DNA from: Prevotellaceae bacterium
GTDB taxonomy: Bacteria > Bacteroidota > Bacteroidia > Bacteroidales > UBA932
NCBI GenBank assembly: GCA_031257455.1
Contig: JAIROQ010000087.1
Location: 1 to 9,976 of the forward strand
Length of the DNA stretch: 9,976 nt
Direction: 5' to 3'
Shown here: piece by piece, positions 1 to 7,153 of the stretch
Layout: each line of letters opens with the position of its first letter
How positions within the stretch are numbered: position 1 is the first letter of the stretch
Notes under the pieces: model-generated
Database searches by the model: none
Told to the model about the DNA's origin: nothing
Seen by the model: only the letters and a program-made list of their open reading frames with translations
Translations under genes and position numbers: made by a program

Positions 1-150
1 AGTAAAAAATTGGGACATACGGGTGAAAAGGTGAAGGTGGAATTGGCGCTTGGTGCGCTACAAATCGAGGTGGGTGAAAATGTGTATATGACCGGCCCGG
101 CCGTGCGGGTTTATGATGGTAATCTTTCTTTGGAATTAATTCCGGTGTAA
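1..150 (+). CDS. dapF: Diaminopimelate epimerase, C-terminal fragment (5' end outside the window)
   Basis: An open frame runs from base 1 to the TAA at 148-150 and gives the last 49 residues of a protein. The tail contains the segment VYMTGPAVRVYDG, which matches the conserved MTGPA motif near the end of DapF, and before it a VKVELALGALQIEV strand that fits the DapF C-terminal fold. DapF interconverts LL- and meso-diaminopimelate in the cytosol, the last step before lysine and peptidoglycan. The catalytic cysteines lie upstream and cannot be checked here. The position directly before dapA and dapB (27-base gap, same strand) supports the call. The fragment is short, so the name rests on one motif and on context. 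Confidence 0.75.
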   Translation, partial: SKKLGHTGEKVKVELALGALQIEVGENVYMTGPAVRVYDGNLSLELIPV

Positions 151-177
151 TAAAAACTTTTAATTGTTGCATTATTT

Positions 178-1059
178 ATGGATACTTTATTCGGCTCCTA
201 CGTGGCGATTGTAACGCCTTTCAACGATGATCTCAGTGTGAATTTCAACAAACTTACCGAACTGGTCGAATGGCACATTGCCGAAGGCTCTAATGGCATT
301 GTGGCCTGCGGCACTACCGGCGAAGCCTCCACCCTCAAAGACGACGAACAGCTGGCGGTGATTGAACACGTGGTAAAGGTCGTGAATAAACGTGTTCCGG
401 TGATTGCCGGGGCGGGCTCTAACGAAACGCCGCACAGCCTCTACCTGTCGTTGGAAGCGGAAAAGCGGGGCGCCGACGGCCTGCTGCTCATTACGCCCTA
501 CTACAACAAAACCAACGACGAAGGCCTGTATCGCCACTTTGCCACAGTGGCCGAGAAAATGCACATTCCCGTCATCCTGTACAATGTGCCGGGGCGCACA
601 GGGATGAACATCCCCATAAGCGTGCTGAAACGACTGTCGCAACAGGAAAATATCGCAGCTATAAAAGAAGCCAGCGGGAATCTCGACTATGTGCTGAAAG
701 TGGCCGCCGAATGTCCCTCCCTGGCTATTTTCTCGGGAAACGACAGCCAGGTATTGCCCATTCTCTCGTTGGGCGGCGTGGGTGTGATCTCCGTGACAGC
801 GAATGTGGTGCCGAAGGAATTTGCGGCCATGTGCGCCCATTATCGCGCGGGCAGGGTGGCCGAAGCCACGAAACTGCAAATAAAATATGCCGGATTTATC
901 GAACGCCTTTTTATTGAAGTGAACCCTATTCCTGTAAAGGAAGCCTTGAATTACTTGGGCTGGAATGTGGGCGGCTTCCGTCCGCCACTTTATGCCATGA
1001 GTGAAAACGCAAAAAAAATATTAGTGACAGCATTGAAAAACTTGGGATTAAAAAAATAA
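178..1059 (+). CDS. dapA: 4-hydroxy-tetrahydrodipicolinate synthase
   Basis: DapA condenses pyruvate with aspartate semialdehyde, the first committed step of DAP/lysine synthesis, and acts in the cytosol, usually as a tetramer. The 293-residue length matches the family (about 292). A TIM-barrel with all key motifs is visible: GTTGE at residues 45-49, with T46-T47 of the proton relay; catalytic Tyr135 in YNVPGRT, followed by Arg140, which holds the substrate carboxylate; and Schiff-base Lys163 in IKEASGN. The ATG at 178 starts directly at the conserved N-terminus (GSYVAIVTPF) and has no strong Shine-Dalgarno. The gene follows dapF by 27 bases and precedes dapB by 3 bases, so all three are almost certainly co-transcribed. 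Nothing looks broken. Confidence 0.97.
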   Translation: MDTLFGSYVAIVTPFNDDLSVNFNKLTELVEWHIAEGSNGIVACGTTGEASTLKDDEQLAVIEHVVKVVNKRVPVIAGAGSNETPHSLYLSLEAEKRGADGLLLITPYYNKTNDEGLYRHFATVAEKMHIPVILYNVPGRTGMNIPISVLKRLSQQENIAAIKEASGNLDYVLKVAAECPSLAIFSGNDSQVLPILSLGGVGVISVTANVVPKEFAAMCAHYRAGRVAEATKLQIKYAGFIERLFIEVNPIPVKEALNYLGWNVGGFRPPLYAMSENAKKILVTALKNLGLKK

Positions 1060-1062
1060 ATC

Positions 1063-1794
1063 ATGAAAATCGTCCTCGTCGGATATGGGAAAATGGGGCA
1101 GGTGGTGGCGCAAACCATTGCGGAAACCACAAATGTGGAACTGACAGCCATTGCAGGAAAAATGCCGGATGCCGATGTGTATGCCGAACTTTCGGCTATT
1201 GATGCGCCGTTTGATTGTCTCATTGATTTTTCGCACCACAGCAATATCGAAAAAATATTGCGGTATGCCTTGACACATCAAAAGCCGCTTGTGATTTGCA
1301 CCACCGGGTTTAATGCTTCGCAGGAAGAACAAATAAAAACAGCCGCAAAGAGACTCCCCATAGTGTATGCGCAAAACATGTCGATGGGCGTTAATGTGAT
1401 GATGAACGCCGTACGGAACATGAGCGCCGCATTGGGCAATGCTTTTGACGTGGAACTCATAGAAGCGCACCACAACTTGAAAGAAGACGCGCCCAGCGGC
1501 ACGGCCAAAATGCTCCTTTCCGCCATCCATCACATGGAGGATAAAACAGTGGTATATGGTCGTGAAGGCCACAGGAAACGGGAGAAGAACGAAATTGCTG
1601 TTCATGCGGTGCGCGGAGGCACCATAGCCGGCGTGCACACCGTATTGTTTGCGGGCGCCGATGAGATTATTGAAATCAAACATACGGCGCTGTCGAAACG
1701 CATCTTTGCCGACGGCGCTATTCGTGCGGCGCAGTTTGTCGTTACGCAACCGGCAGGATTGTATGGAATGACGGACGTATTAAAATATAATTGA
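1063..1794 (+). CDS. dapB: 4-hydroxy-tetrahydrodipicolinate reductase
   Basis: DapB reduces the DapA product to tetrahydrodipicolinate with NAD(P)H. The 243-residue protein opens with a Rossmann motif, VGYGKMG (residues 6-12). The catalytic block EAHHNLKEDAPSGTA (134-148) follows, containing the His-His pair (136-137), Lys140 and the GTA substrate-binding residues. The family's C-terminal LYGMTDVL segment is at 233-240. It is shorter than the E. coli enzyme (273 residues) because the N-terminal domain loops are reduced, as in other compact DapB proteins; the catalytic part is complete. The start is 3 bases after the dapA stop, implying translational coupling. It is followed by 56 non-coding bases and then by a gene unrelated to lysine synthesis. 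Confidence 0.95.
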   Translation: MKIVLVGYGKMGQVVAQTIAETTNVELTAIAGKMPDADVYAELSAIDAPFDCLIDFSHHSNIEKILRYALTHQKPLVICTTGFNASQEEQIKTAAKRLPIVYAQNMSMGVNVMMNAVRNMSAALGNAFDVELIEAHHNLKEDAPSGTAKMLLSAIHHMEDKTVVYGREGHRKREKNEIAVHAVRGGTIAGVHTVLFAGADEIIEIKHTALSKRIFADGAIRAAQFVVTQPAGLYGMTDVLKYN

Positions 1795-1805
1795 AATAAA
1801 ATGAT

Positions 1806-1813
1806 TAACTTTG
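1806..1813 (+). promoter_or_regulatory. Possible -7 element (TAnnTTTG) ahead of the DUF262 gene
   Basis: TAACTTTG fits the Bacteroidota -7 consensus TAnnTTTG and lies in the 56-base gap between dapB and the DUF262/DUF1524 gene, 37 bases before that gene's ATG. No convincing TTTG -33 box is seen at the usual distance; the nearest TTG (1791-1793) is only 12 bases upstream. It could give the inserted gene, and dapH behind it, a transcript independent of dapFAB. The motif is short and may be chance. Confidence 0.35.
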
Positions 1814-1850
1814 TAGCAATATAATGTTTCATTCTCCAATTATTTAGTAT

Positions 1851-3566
1851 ATGGCCTCAACATCCAATTTATTAGACACTAAAACCCTGACGCTGAATGA
1901 TATTTTGGGAAACGGTAAAATTTACCACGTGCCGCAATATCAGCGCGATTATTCATGGGAGCGAGACAACTGGGAAGCGCTATGGACAGATCTGTTAGAT
2001 GCATATCGTGACAACGATGCCCATTACATGGGTTCAATAGTGCTACAAATCAAAGGTGACGAAAGTGACAAACAGTATTGGATTATTGACGGACAACAAC
2101 GGTTCTCCACATTAAGTATTCTCATATTGGCGGCCATCGATAAAATCAACAAATTAGCGGAAGCTGGGAATGATGCGGAAAATAACAGGGAACGCGCCGA
2201 GCTGTTGATGAAGCAATACATCGGGCAAAAAGACCCCTCCTCCCTGTCTTATTCAAGTAAATTGTTTTTAAATGAAAACAGTGACGGTTTTTACCAACAA
2301 CGCCTGCTGCACTTCAAACAACCTGTAAACTATGCCAAGCTCAACGATGCTGAAAAACTGTTATGGGATGCTTTTGAATATTACCGTAAACAAATAGACA
2401 GCTTGTTCATAGAGGAGAATGGGGAAAAAATAGCTGCTTTTTTAACCAAAACAGTAGGAGAGTTTTTAAAATTTATTCAAATCACCGTAACCGACGAACT
2501 GAATGCCTACACGGTGTTTGAAACCCTAAATTCAAGAGGCGTTGAACTAACGGCCACAGATTTATTAAAAAACTTCCTGCTTTCCTTGGTGTCAAAAAAC
2601 TCCGGCGATAGCGACCTTCGGATGGTTAAAGCACAATGGAAAAAAATAATTGATGCGGTAGGACTGAAAAAATTTCCGGTTTTTCTAAGGTATTATTTAA
2701 ACGCAAGAAATACATTTGTTAAGCAAGAGCAACTGTTTAAGAGCATAAAAAAGACGGTAAAAACGGCGCAGGATGTTGTTGATTTGTTAGAGCAATTAGA
2801 GAAATTTGCTTACATTTATAATGCCCTCTACAACCCGGAAGACGAGCTTTGGGGTGGCGACAAGGCGATAAAAGAAGACATCGGCAGTCTAAATTTATTC
2901 AGGGTTACCTTATGCCAACCGCTGCTCATGATCGCTTTTGATAAGTTAGACCCAACGGCATTCCGAAAGGTGCTGAATGCCATTGTAGCCATTTCATTCC
3001 GATATAATGTGATTGGGAAATTACAAACCAACGAGATGGAAAAAGCATACAACAACACAGCCGTCAAAGTATATAACGGCACGCTAACTTCGGCTGCGCA
3101 AGTAATAGACGACTTGAAAGATTTATATTTGGATGACGAAACCTTTAAGCGGTATTTCGAACTTAAAAGCATAAATACCAGCAACAGTCAACAAAAGAAA
3201 ATTGCCCGTTACATTCTTTACAAGATAGAAGGACAGTTGCCGAGTGGAATTAAAACCGATTATGCAATTGACGATGGAACGATTGAACATATCTTACCGG
3301 AAAATATAAATTCGCATTGGAGCGAAATATTTAACGCCGAAGAACACTTGCGCAATGTATATATGCTTGGCAATCTATCATTATTGGAGGCTTCAAAAAA
3401 CAGCAGAGAGGCGGCGCAAAAACCTTTCGCCGACAAATTGCAAGTATATCAAACCAGCCGGTATGCTTTAAGCAATGGCATCACGAGTACAGAGTGGAAT
3501 GTAAGGATGATACAACACCGTCAAGCCGCTCTTGCAAAAACGGCTTGCGGAATATGGAAAATTTAA
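1851..3566 (+). CDS. DUF262-DUF1524 protein, GmrSD/SspE-like putative restriction nuclease
   Basis: This 571-residue protein has two recognisable domains. The N-terminal DUF262 part (about 14-250) has a [10 protein letters not shown] box (27-36), the nucleotide-binding DGQQR motif (80-84), and the segment [18 protein letters not shown] (223-240) typical of the family. The C-terminal DUF1524 part (about 450-560) has the HNH-like motif IEHILPEN (478-485), LGNLSLL (506-512), Asn517 and a PFADK block (525-529). In GmrSD, SspE and BrxU this pair couples NTP sensing or hydrolysis to DNA cleavage against phage; here that role is inferred. All motif residues appear intact and there is no membrane segment. 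The gene is more AT- and A-run-rich than dapA/dapB. It sits between dapB (56-base gap) and dapH (7-base gap), in an otherwise uninterrupted lysine block, which suggests acquisition. The exact substrate (glucosylated, phosphorothioated or unmodified DNA) cannot be told. Confidence 0.85.
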   Translation: MASTSNLLDTKTLTLNDILGNGKIYHVPQYQRDYSWERDNWEALWTDLLDAYRDNDAHYMGSIVLQIKGDESDKQYWIIDGQQRFSTLSILILAAIDKINKLAEAGNDAENNRERAELLMKQYIGQKDPSSLSYSSKLFLNENSDGFYQQRLLHFKQPVNYAKLNDAEKLLWDAFEYYRKQIDSLFIEENGEKIAAFLTKTVGEFLKFIQITVTDELNAYTVFETLNSRGVELTATDLLKNFLLSLVSKNSGDSDLRMVKAQWKKIIDAVGLKKFPVFLRYYLNARNTFVKQEQLFKSIKKTVKTAQDVVDLLEQLEKFAYIYNALYNPEDELWGGDKAIKEDIGSLNLFRVTLCQPLLMIAFDKLDPTAFRKVLNAIVAISFRYNVIGKLQTNEMEKAYNNTAVKVYNGTLTSAAQVIDDLKDLYLDDETFKRYFELKSINTSNSQQKKIARYILYKIEGQLPSGIKTDYAIDDGTIEHILPENINSHWSEIFNAEEHLRNVYMLGNLSLLEASKNSREAAQKPFADKLQVYQTSRYALSNGITSTEWNVRMIQHRQAALAKTACGIWKI

Positions 3567-3573
3567 TATCGCA

Positions 3574-4281
3574 ATGAATATCGACACCGCAACACAACTC
3601 ATTGATTTTATAAAAAATGCCAAGAAAAAAACGCCGGCAAAAGCCTACATTCAAGGGACGCTACAGCCTGTAAACAGGAATGATTTGCAAGTTTTTGCCG
3701 AAGCAAAGACAGCAGTTGTCATTGGCGATTATCCTGTGCTAAAAGCTTTTCTGGATGAAAACAGGGAGCGTATTCAATTTTATCATATCGAAATAGCAGC
3801 GCGCCATTCCGCTGTTCCTCTGGCCGATTTGACACAGTACAATGCACGTATTGAGCCGGGCGCTATCATTCGCGACCATGTAAAAATAGGCGATAATGCC
3901 GTGATAATGATGGGAGCAGTAATTAACATCGGTGCGGTGATAGGGCAAAATACGATGATTGACATGAATGTAGTCGTTGGCGGCCGTGCAGCAGTGGGCG
4001 ACCATTGCCATATTGGTGCGGGAACGGTGCTGGCCGGCGTAATTGAACCGCCCAGCAGTCAGCCGGTTATCGTGGAAGACGAGGTGGTGATTGGCGCAAA
4101 TGCCGTAGTCTTGGAAGGCGTGCGGATAGGCAAGGGGGCGGTAGTGGCTGCCGGTGCGGTAGTAACAGACGATGTGCCGCCCGATACGGTCGTGGCAGGT
4201 ATTCCGGCGCGTTTTATAAAAAAGAAAGACCAAAAAACAACTTCAAAAACACAGATAGTAGATGCCCTTCGGAATATCTAA
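3574..4281 (+). CDS. dapH: Tetrahydrodipicolinate N-acetyltransferase
   Basis: DapH transfers acetyl from acetyl-CoA to tetrahydrodipicolinate, opening the acetylated branch of DAP synthesis. The protein closely follows Bacillus-type DapH over its length: [11 protein letters not shown] (91-101), [17 protein letters not shown] (108-124), a [13 protein letters not shown] stretch (127-139), [15 protein letters not shown] (146-160) and [13 protein letters not shown] (171-183). The later segments are left-handed beta-helix hexapeptide repeats and form the acyl-CoA site. With the ATG at 3574 it is 235 residues, against about 236 in Bacillus. An in-frame ATG at 3532 would add 14 residues inside the preceding gene that have no counterpart in the family, so 3574 is preferred. 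A Lys-rich tail (216-235) extends past the usual end of the helix. Only 7 bases separate it from the DUF262 stop. Confidence 0.93.
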   Translation: MNIDTATQLIDFIKNAKKKTPAKAYIQGTLQPVNRNDLQVFAEAKTAVVIGDYPVLKAFLDENRERIQFYHIEIAARHSAVPLADLTQYNARIEPGAIIRDHVKIGDNAVIMMGAVINIGAVIGQNTMIDMNVVVGGRAAVGDHCHIGAGTVLAGVIEPPSSQPVIVEDEVVIGANAVVLEGVRIGKGAVVAAGAVVTDDVPPDTVVAGIPARFIKKKDQKTTSKTQIVDALRNI

Positions 4282-4296
4282 TAATTACTTTAGATA
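4275..4296 (+). terminator. AT-rich inverted repeat over the dapH stop codon
   Basis: TATCTAA (4275-4281) and TTAGATA (4290-4296) form a perfect 7-bp inverted repeat with an 8-base loop, and the left arm contains the dapH stop codon. The stem is AT-only apart from one G-C pair, and no clean T-run follows directly, so it would be a weak terminator at best. It may only attenuate read-through into the aminotransferase gene, or have no function. The rest of the 82-base gap to 4363 is AT-rich with no other visible signal. Confidence 0.2.
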
Positions 4297-4363
4297 ATGT
4301 ATATATAATTTTCTTATAGTATTAGTTATAATTGTTCACTTAAACTAAAAAGTAATCTTTATT

Positions 4364-5512
4364 ATGACCATAAATCAACATTTACCGGAAATCATTACTT
4401 CAAAAATCCGTCAATTTGATACATTCTGTAACCAATTTCCGAATATTATTAAACTTACCTTAGGACAACCTCTGTTTCCAACTCCTTCGCCGGTAAAAGC
4501 CAAAGCAATAGAGGCTATTAACCGGAATATCACTTATTATACGCCCAATACCGGCGCACCGGCAACGATTGAAGCTGTGCTAAGATATTGTAAAGAACAG
4601 TTTAACTTACAATATGACAAAGATGAAATTATCCTTACGGTTGGTTCTTCCGAAGCATTGACGGTAACGCTCCGCACGTTGCTCAATGACGGGGACGAAG
4701 TATTGATTCCTGCGCCGGTTTATCCGGGTTATGAACCACTTGTAAAATTATATGGGGCTACGGTAAAGCCGGTGGATACCACCGCCAACGGATTTGAACT
4801 GACGCCGGACATTTTGGCAAACTATCTTACGCCCCGCACCAAATGTATCATTCTTACCGACCCGAATAATCCCACAGGCGTTCTAATGAGCCGAAAAAAT
4901 CGCGAAGAATTGGTGAATTTCTTAGCTGAAAAAGATATATATATTATTGCTGACGAAGTTTATAACAGGATTATCTACACGAATGATTACAGTTCGTTCG
5001 GTACTTATGAAAAATTGCGCAAAAAGTTGATAATAGTCAATTCTTTTTCGAAATCGCACAGTATGACAGGCTGGCGTATCGGCTATTTGCTCGCCTGCCG
5101 GGAATTGGTACAACAGCTGAGCAAACCGCACCAATATTATGTAACCTCAGCTTGTTCGGTAACGCAGTATGCCCTGCAAGCGGTTAACGACCCGCAAACC
5201 GAAACAGAATTAGCAATTATGGTACGGAATTATAAAGAATGTCGCGACTATGCCTATCAGTTTCTTACGCAGTTGGGTTTCGGGTGCTGCAAGCCGCAGG
5301 GTGCGTTCTATCTGTTTGCCTCCATTGATAAATTCGGGCTGGATAGCGACACGTTCTGCCGCCGTTTGGTCGAAGAACAGGGCGTTGCCCTCATTGCGGG
5401 AAATTGCTTCGGCGAGGCGTATGATAATTATGTACGTATCTCTTATTGTGTAGATTTAGCGGTATTAAAGGAAGCGTTGGATAAAGTAAAATTGTTTGTA
5501 GAGAGGGGATAA
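4364..5512 (+). CDS. patA: PLP aminotransferase, PatA-like (probable N-acetyl-LL-DAP aminotransferase)
   Basis: A class I/II fold-type I aminotransferase of 382 residues. The PLP site is complete: PNNPTG (167-172) with Asn169, Asp197 in IIADEVY, Tyr200, Schiff-base Lys230 in SFSKSHSMTGWRIG, Arg238, and the substrate-carboxylate Arg358 in YVRIS. It resembles Bacillus PatA in many segments: LTLGQPLF near the N-terminus, YTPN (59-62), PVYPGYEP (118-125), SKSHSMTGWRIG (229-240), HQY (256-258), and the C-terminal pattern VALIAGNCF...YVRIS. In Bacillus, PatA makes N-acetyl-LL-DAP from the DapH product using glutamate. The neighbouring dapH gene makes the same role likely here. An aspartate or aromatic aminotransferase cannot be excluded from sequence alone. 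The 82-base gap after dapH leaves open whether it shares that transcript. Confidence 0.85.
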   Translation: MTINQHLPEIITSKIRQFDTFCNQFPNIIKLTLGQPLFPTPSPVKAKAIEAINRNITYYTPNTGAPATIEAVLRYCKEQFNLQYDKDEIILTVGSSEALTVTLRTLLNDGDEVLIPAPVYPGYEPLVKLYGATVKPVDTTANGFELTPDILANYLTPRTKCIILTDPNNPTGVLMSRKNREELVNFLAEKDIYIIADEVYNRIIYTNDYSSFGTYEKLRKKLIIVNSFSKSHSMTGWRIGYLLACRELVQQLSKPHQYYVTSACSVTQYALQAVNDPQTETELAIMVRNYKECRDYAYQFLTQLGFGCCKPQGAFYLFASIDKFGLDSDTFCRRLVEEQGVALIAGNCFGEAYDNYVRISYCVDLAVLKEALDKVKLFVERG

Positions 5513-5562
5513 AAAATCTTAAATAAGTTGCGTAATTTACTTTTTGATTGGAATAGCTTTTG

Positions 5563-5579
5563 CTGCCAGGTATAGGCAG
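5563..5579 (+). terminator. Small hairpin after the aminotransferase gene
   Basis: CTGCC (5563-5567) pairs with GGCAG (5575-5579) around a 7-base loop and is followed by TTTG rather than a full T-run. It lies 50 bases past the patA stop and before the promoter-like elements of the next operon, where a terminator would be expected. The short stem and weak U-tract make it a tentative call. Confidence 0.25.
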
Positions 5580-5595
5580 TTTGATAAAAATAAGT

Positions 5596-5603
5596 TAATT
5601 TTG
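5596..5603 (+). promoter_or_regulatory. Possible -7 element (TAnnTTTG), distal copy, ahead of the nickel/lar operon
   Basis: TAATTTTG matches the Bacteroidota -7 consensus and lies 61 bases before the permease ATG. A TTTG at 5580-5583 is only 12 bases upstream, too close for a normal -33 box. The 152-base gap between patA and the permease is the best place in the window for a promoter, which raises the likelihood that this or the next element is real. Confidence 0.35.
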
Positions 5604-5636
5604 CAATGAAAATGAAAAAGTTTCATAATCTTTGCT

Positions 5637-5644
5637 TATTTTTG
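5637..5644 (+). promoter_or_regulatory. Possible -7 element (TAnnTTTG), proximal copy, ahead of the nickel/lar operon
   Basis: TATTTTTG matches TAnnTTTG and is followed by TAC, a common context at Bacteroidota start sites. Transcription from it would begin near 5650 and leave a leader of only about 15 bases before the ATG at 5665. No clear -33 box is present. If this is the promoter, an upstream TTG start at 5632 for the permease is impossible. Confidence 0.4.
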
Positions 5645-5664
5645 TACTTAAAAAATGCTTTATC

Positions 5665-6348
5665 ATGGAACAGTTACCGCTTGTTATATTGTTGTTATAC
5701 GCGCTGTATGAAGGATTGCTTCACGCTTTTGAAGCAGACCATATATTGGCTGTAACGAATATCGTGTCGCAGCGAAATAGAATTCTCCCGGCGCTTAAAG
5801 ATGGTGTTTTTTGGGGCTTAGGCCATACATCCACAATCTTCCTGATAGGAATTCTCATGATTTTGTTCAAGGTGAATATCCCAGAACATTCGTTTTCATG
5901 GTTTGAAGCAGTTGTCGGGCTGATGCTGATGCTGGTGGCCTCTTACCGCCTGTACCTTTTCTTCAAGGATAAGCCGATAGTCGTTCATACACATGGACAT
6001 AAACATGCCGGAGAAAATAAAAGCCTGCATATTCACGTTCACTCGAGAGGAAAAAACCTGCACCGGACGTCCTATGGTATTGGTATTGTACATGGTTTGG
6101 CAGGTAGTGGCGCGCTGGTGGTTTTGGTCATGACGCAAATCGGAACCATTACCGACAGCCTTTTATACCTGCTGATTTTTGGCATCGGCTCTATTGCCGG
6201 CATGACGCTGATAGCCGGCGTGTTCAGTGTGCCTTTTTCTAAAAAACTGATGCGGGCGAAAGCCTTGCGGGCGGCATTGGTGTGGGTCTCTTCCCTACTG
6301 TGTTTCGCTTATGGCTGTTATGTGATTTATGAAAACTTATTCGTCTGA
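5665..6348 (+). CDS. NicO/UreH-type nickel (cobalt) permease
   Basis: An integral membrane protein of 227 residues with about six hydrophobic segments (roughly 3-19, 48-69, 79-101, 137-158, 163-190 and 203-223). The first segment carries HAFEADH (20-26), which fits the HX4DH metal-binding signature of the NiCoT/NicO/UreH transporters, and GLGHTST (51-57) and IVHGLAGSGA (141-150) are further conserved family stretches. A hydrophilic loop at about 108-133 is rich in histidine (HTHGHKH...HIHVH) and could hold Ni or Co. The start at 5665 gives the normal family N-terminus; an upstream TTG at 5632 overlaps a promoter-like element and is rejected. The next three genes build a nickel cofactor, so nickel uptake is the likely job. 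Similar permeases also occur near urease genes, and efflux or cobalt transport cannot be ruled out by sequence. Confidence 0.85.
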   Translation: MEQLPLVILLLYALYEGLLHAFEADHILAVTNIVSQRNRILPALKDGVFWGLGHTSTIFLIGILMILFKVNIPEHSFSWFEAVVGLMLMLVASYRLYLFFKDKPIVVHTHGHKHAGENKSLHIHVHSRGKNLHRTSYGIGIVHGLAGSGALVVLVMTQIGTITDSLLYLLIFGIGSIAGMTLIAGVFSVPFSKKLMRAKALRAALVWVSSLLCFAYGCYVIYENLFV

Positions 6349-6349
6349 C

Positions 6350-7135
6350 ATGGACAAACTGGAGCATCTTAAACACACTATTGCCGCATACGGGAAATTG
6401 TGCATAGCCTGTTCCGGAGGCGCGGATTCGTCGTTTCTGGTGCATGTAGCTTACAGCGTATTGGGGGAAAACGTAATTGCCGTGTTGATAGATTCTCCGG
6501 TATTGGCGCGGCGCGACAGGGCGGCGGCCATTGAAATACTTGAAAAACTCGGTGTCCGGTATGAAATAATCGAGGAAAATCCGTTTAAATCCAACGACTT
6601 CACTGAAAATAGCCGGATGAGGTGTTATTTTTGTAAGAGAAATAATTATACCTTGATTTCGGCAGTAGCCCGGAGGCATGGGATAACGTATATAGCGGAC
6701 GGCCAGAACGCAGATGACGCTCTTTCGCCGCATCGTCCCGGCATGAAAGCCGGCAGGGAGCTGGGCGTTATCAGTCCATTGGCAATGTGCGGACTGACAA
6801 AGGTAGACGTCCGGCAATACAGCAAACAATTGGGCGTAACGACATGGAACAAACCGGCCAATGCCTGTCTTTCTTCCCGCATTCCCTATGGAACGGCGAT
6901 TACAAGAGAGCGGCTGGCGACTATAGAGGCGGCTGAAGAAACATTGCGTAAACGGGGAATGGAAGGCTGTCGCGTGCGTTGGCACGGAAATATTGCGCGT
7001 ATCGAAGCGCCGGATAACTGTTTTGACCGGATTATCCATACACGGGAAATCACGGAAGAAATCAAGGCGCTGGGATTTACCTATATCACGCTTGATTTGG
7101 AAGGGTTCCGGAGCGGCAGCATGAACGAAGCGTAA
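6350..7135 (+). CDS. larE: ATP-dependent sulfur transferase for nickel-pincer cofactor synthesis
   Basis: LarE activates the LarB product with ATP and transfers sulfur to it, converting the pyridine carboxylates to thiocarboxylates. With the ATG at 6350 the protein has 261 residues. It shows the PP-loop SGGADSS (22-28), the NADD segment near 121-124, WNKPANACLSSRIPYG (166-181) with the conserved Cys173, and the family C-terminal signature LDLEGFRSGSMNE. Lactobacillus plantarum LarE, as I recall it, has the equivalent cysteine (Cys176) and loses sulfur from it. This protein also has a CYFC pair (Cys92, Cys95), giving a cysteine trio of the kind linked to an iron-sulfur cluster in Thermotoga LarE. 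The start could instead be the ATG at 6329, which overlaps the permease by 20 bases; 6350 begins one base after the permease stop and fits the family N-terminus slightly better. It precedes larB by 18 bases. Confidence 0.92.
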   Translation: MDKLEHLKHTIAAYGKLCIACSGGADSSFLVHVAYSVLGENVIAVLIDSPVLARRDRAAAIEILEKLGVRYEIIEENPFKSNDFTENSRMRCYFCKRNNYTLISAVARRHGITYIADGQNADDALSPHRPGMKAGRELGVISPLAMCGLTKVDVRQYSKQLGVTTWNKPANACLSSRIPYGTAITRERLATIEAAEETLRKRGMEGCRVRWHGNIARIEAPDNCFDRIIHTREITEEIKALGFTYITLDLEGFRSGSMNEA

Positions 7136-7153
7136 ACGATAACCAACTAAAAG

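Noticed and set aside
187..879. Minus-strand open frame of 230 codons opposite dapA
   Set aside because: It lies wholly antisense to a fully motif-confirmed dapA and its translation is rich in His, Arg and Phe with no recognisable domain; it is a shadow of dapA codon use.
1048..1749. Minus-strand open frame of 233 codons opposite dapB
   Set aside because: Antisense to intact dapB, with no family motif and an odd composition.
3532..3573. Upstream ATG that would extend DapH by 14 residues
   Set aside because: The extension lies inside the DUF262 gene, has no counterpart in DapH proteins, and the ATG at 3574 gives the normal family length.
5632..5664. TTG start extending the nickel permease by 11 residues
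   Set aside because: It overlaps a -7-like promoter element, is not an ATG, and the added residues are not part of the family N-terminus.
6239..7039. Minus-strand open frame of 266 codons opposite larE and the permease end
   Set aside because: It crosses two well-supported genes on the other strand and shows no domain; the length comes from codon bias of larE.
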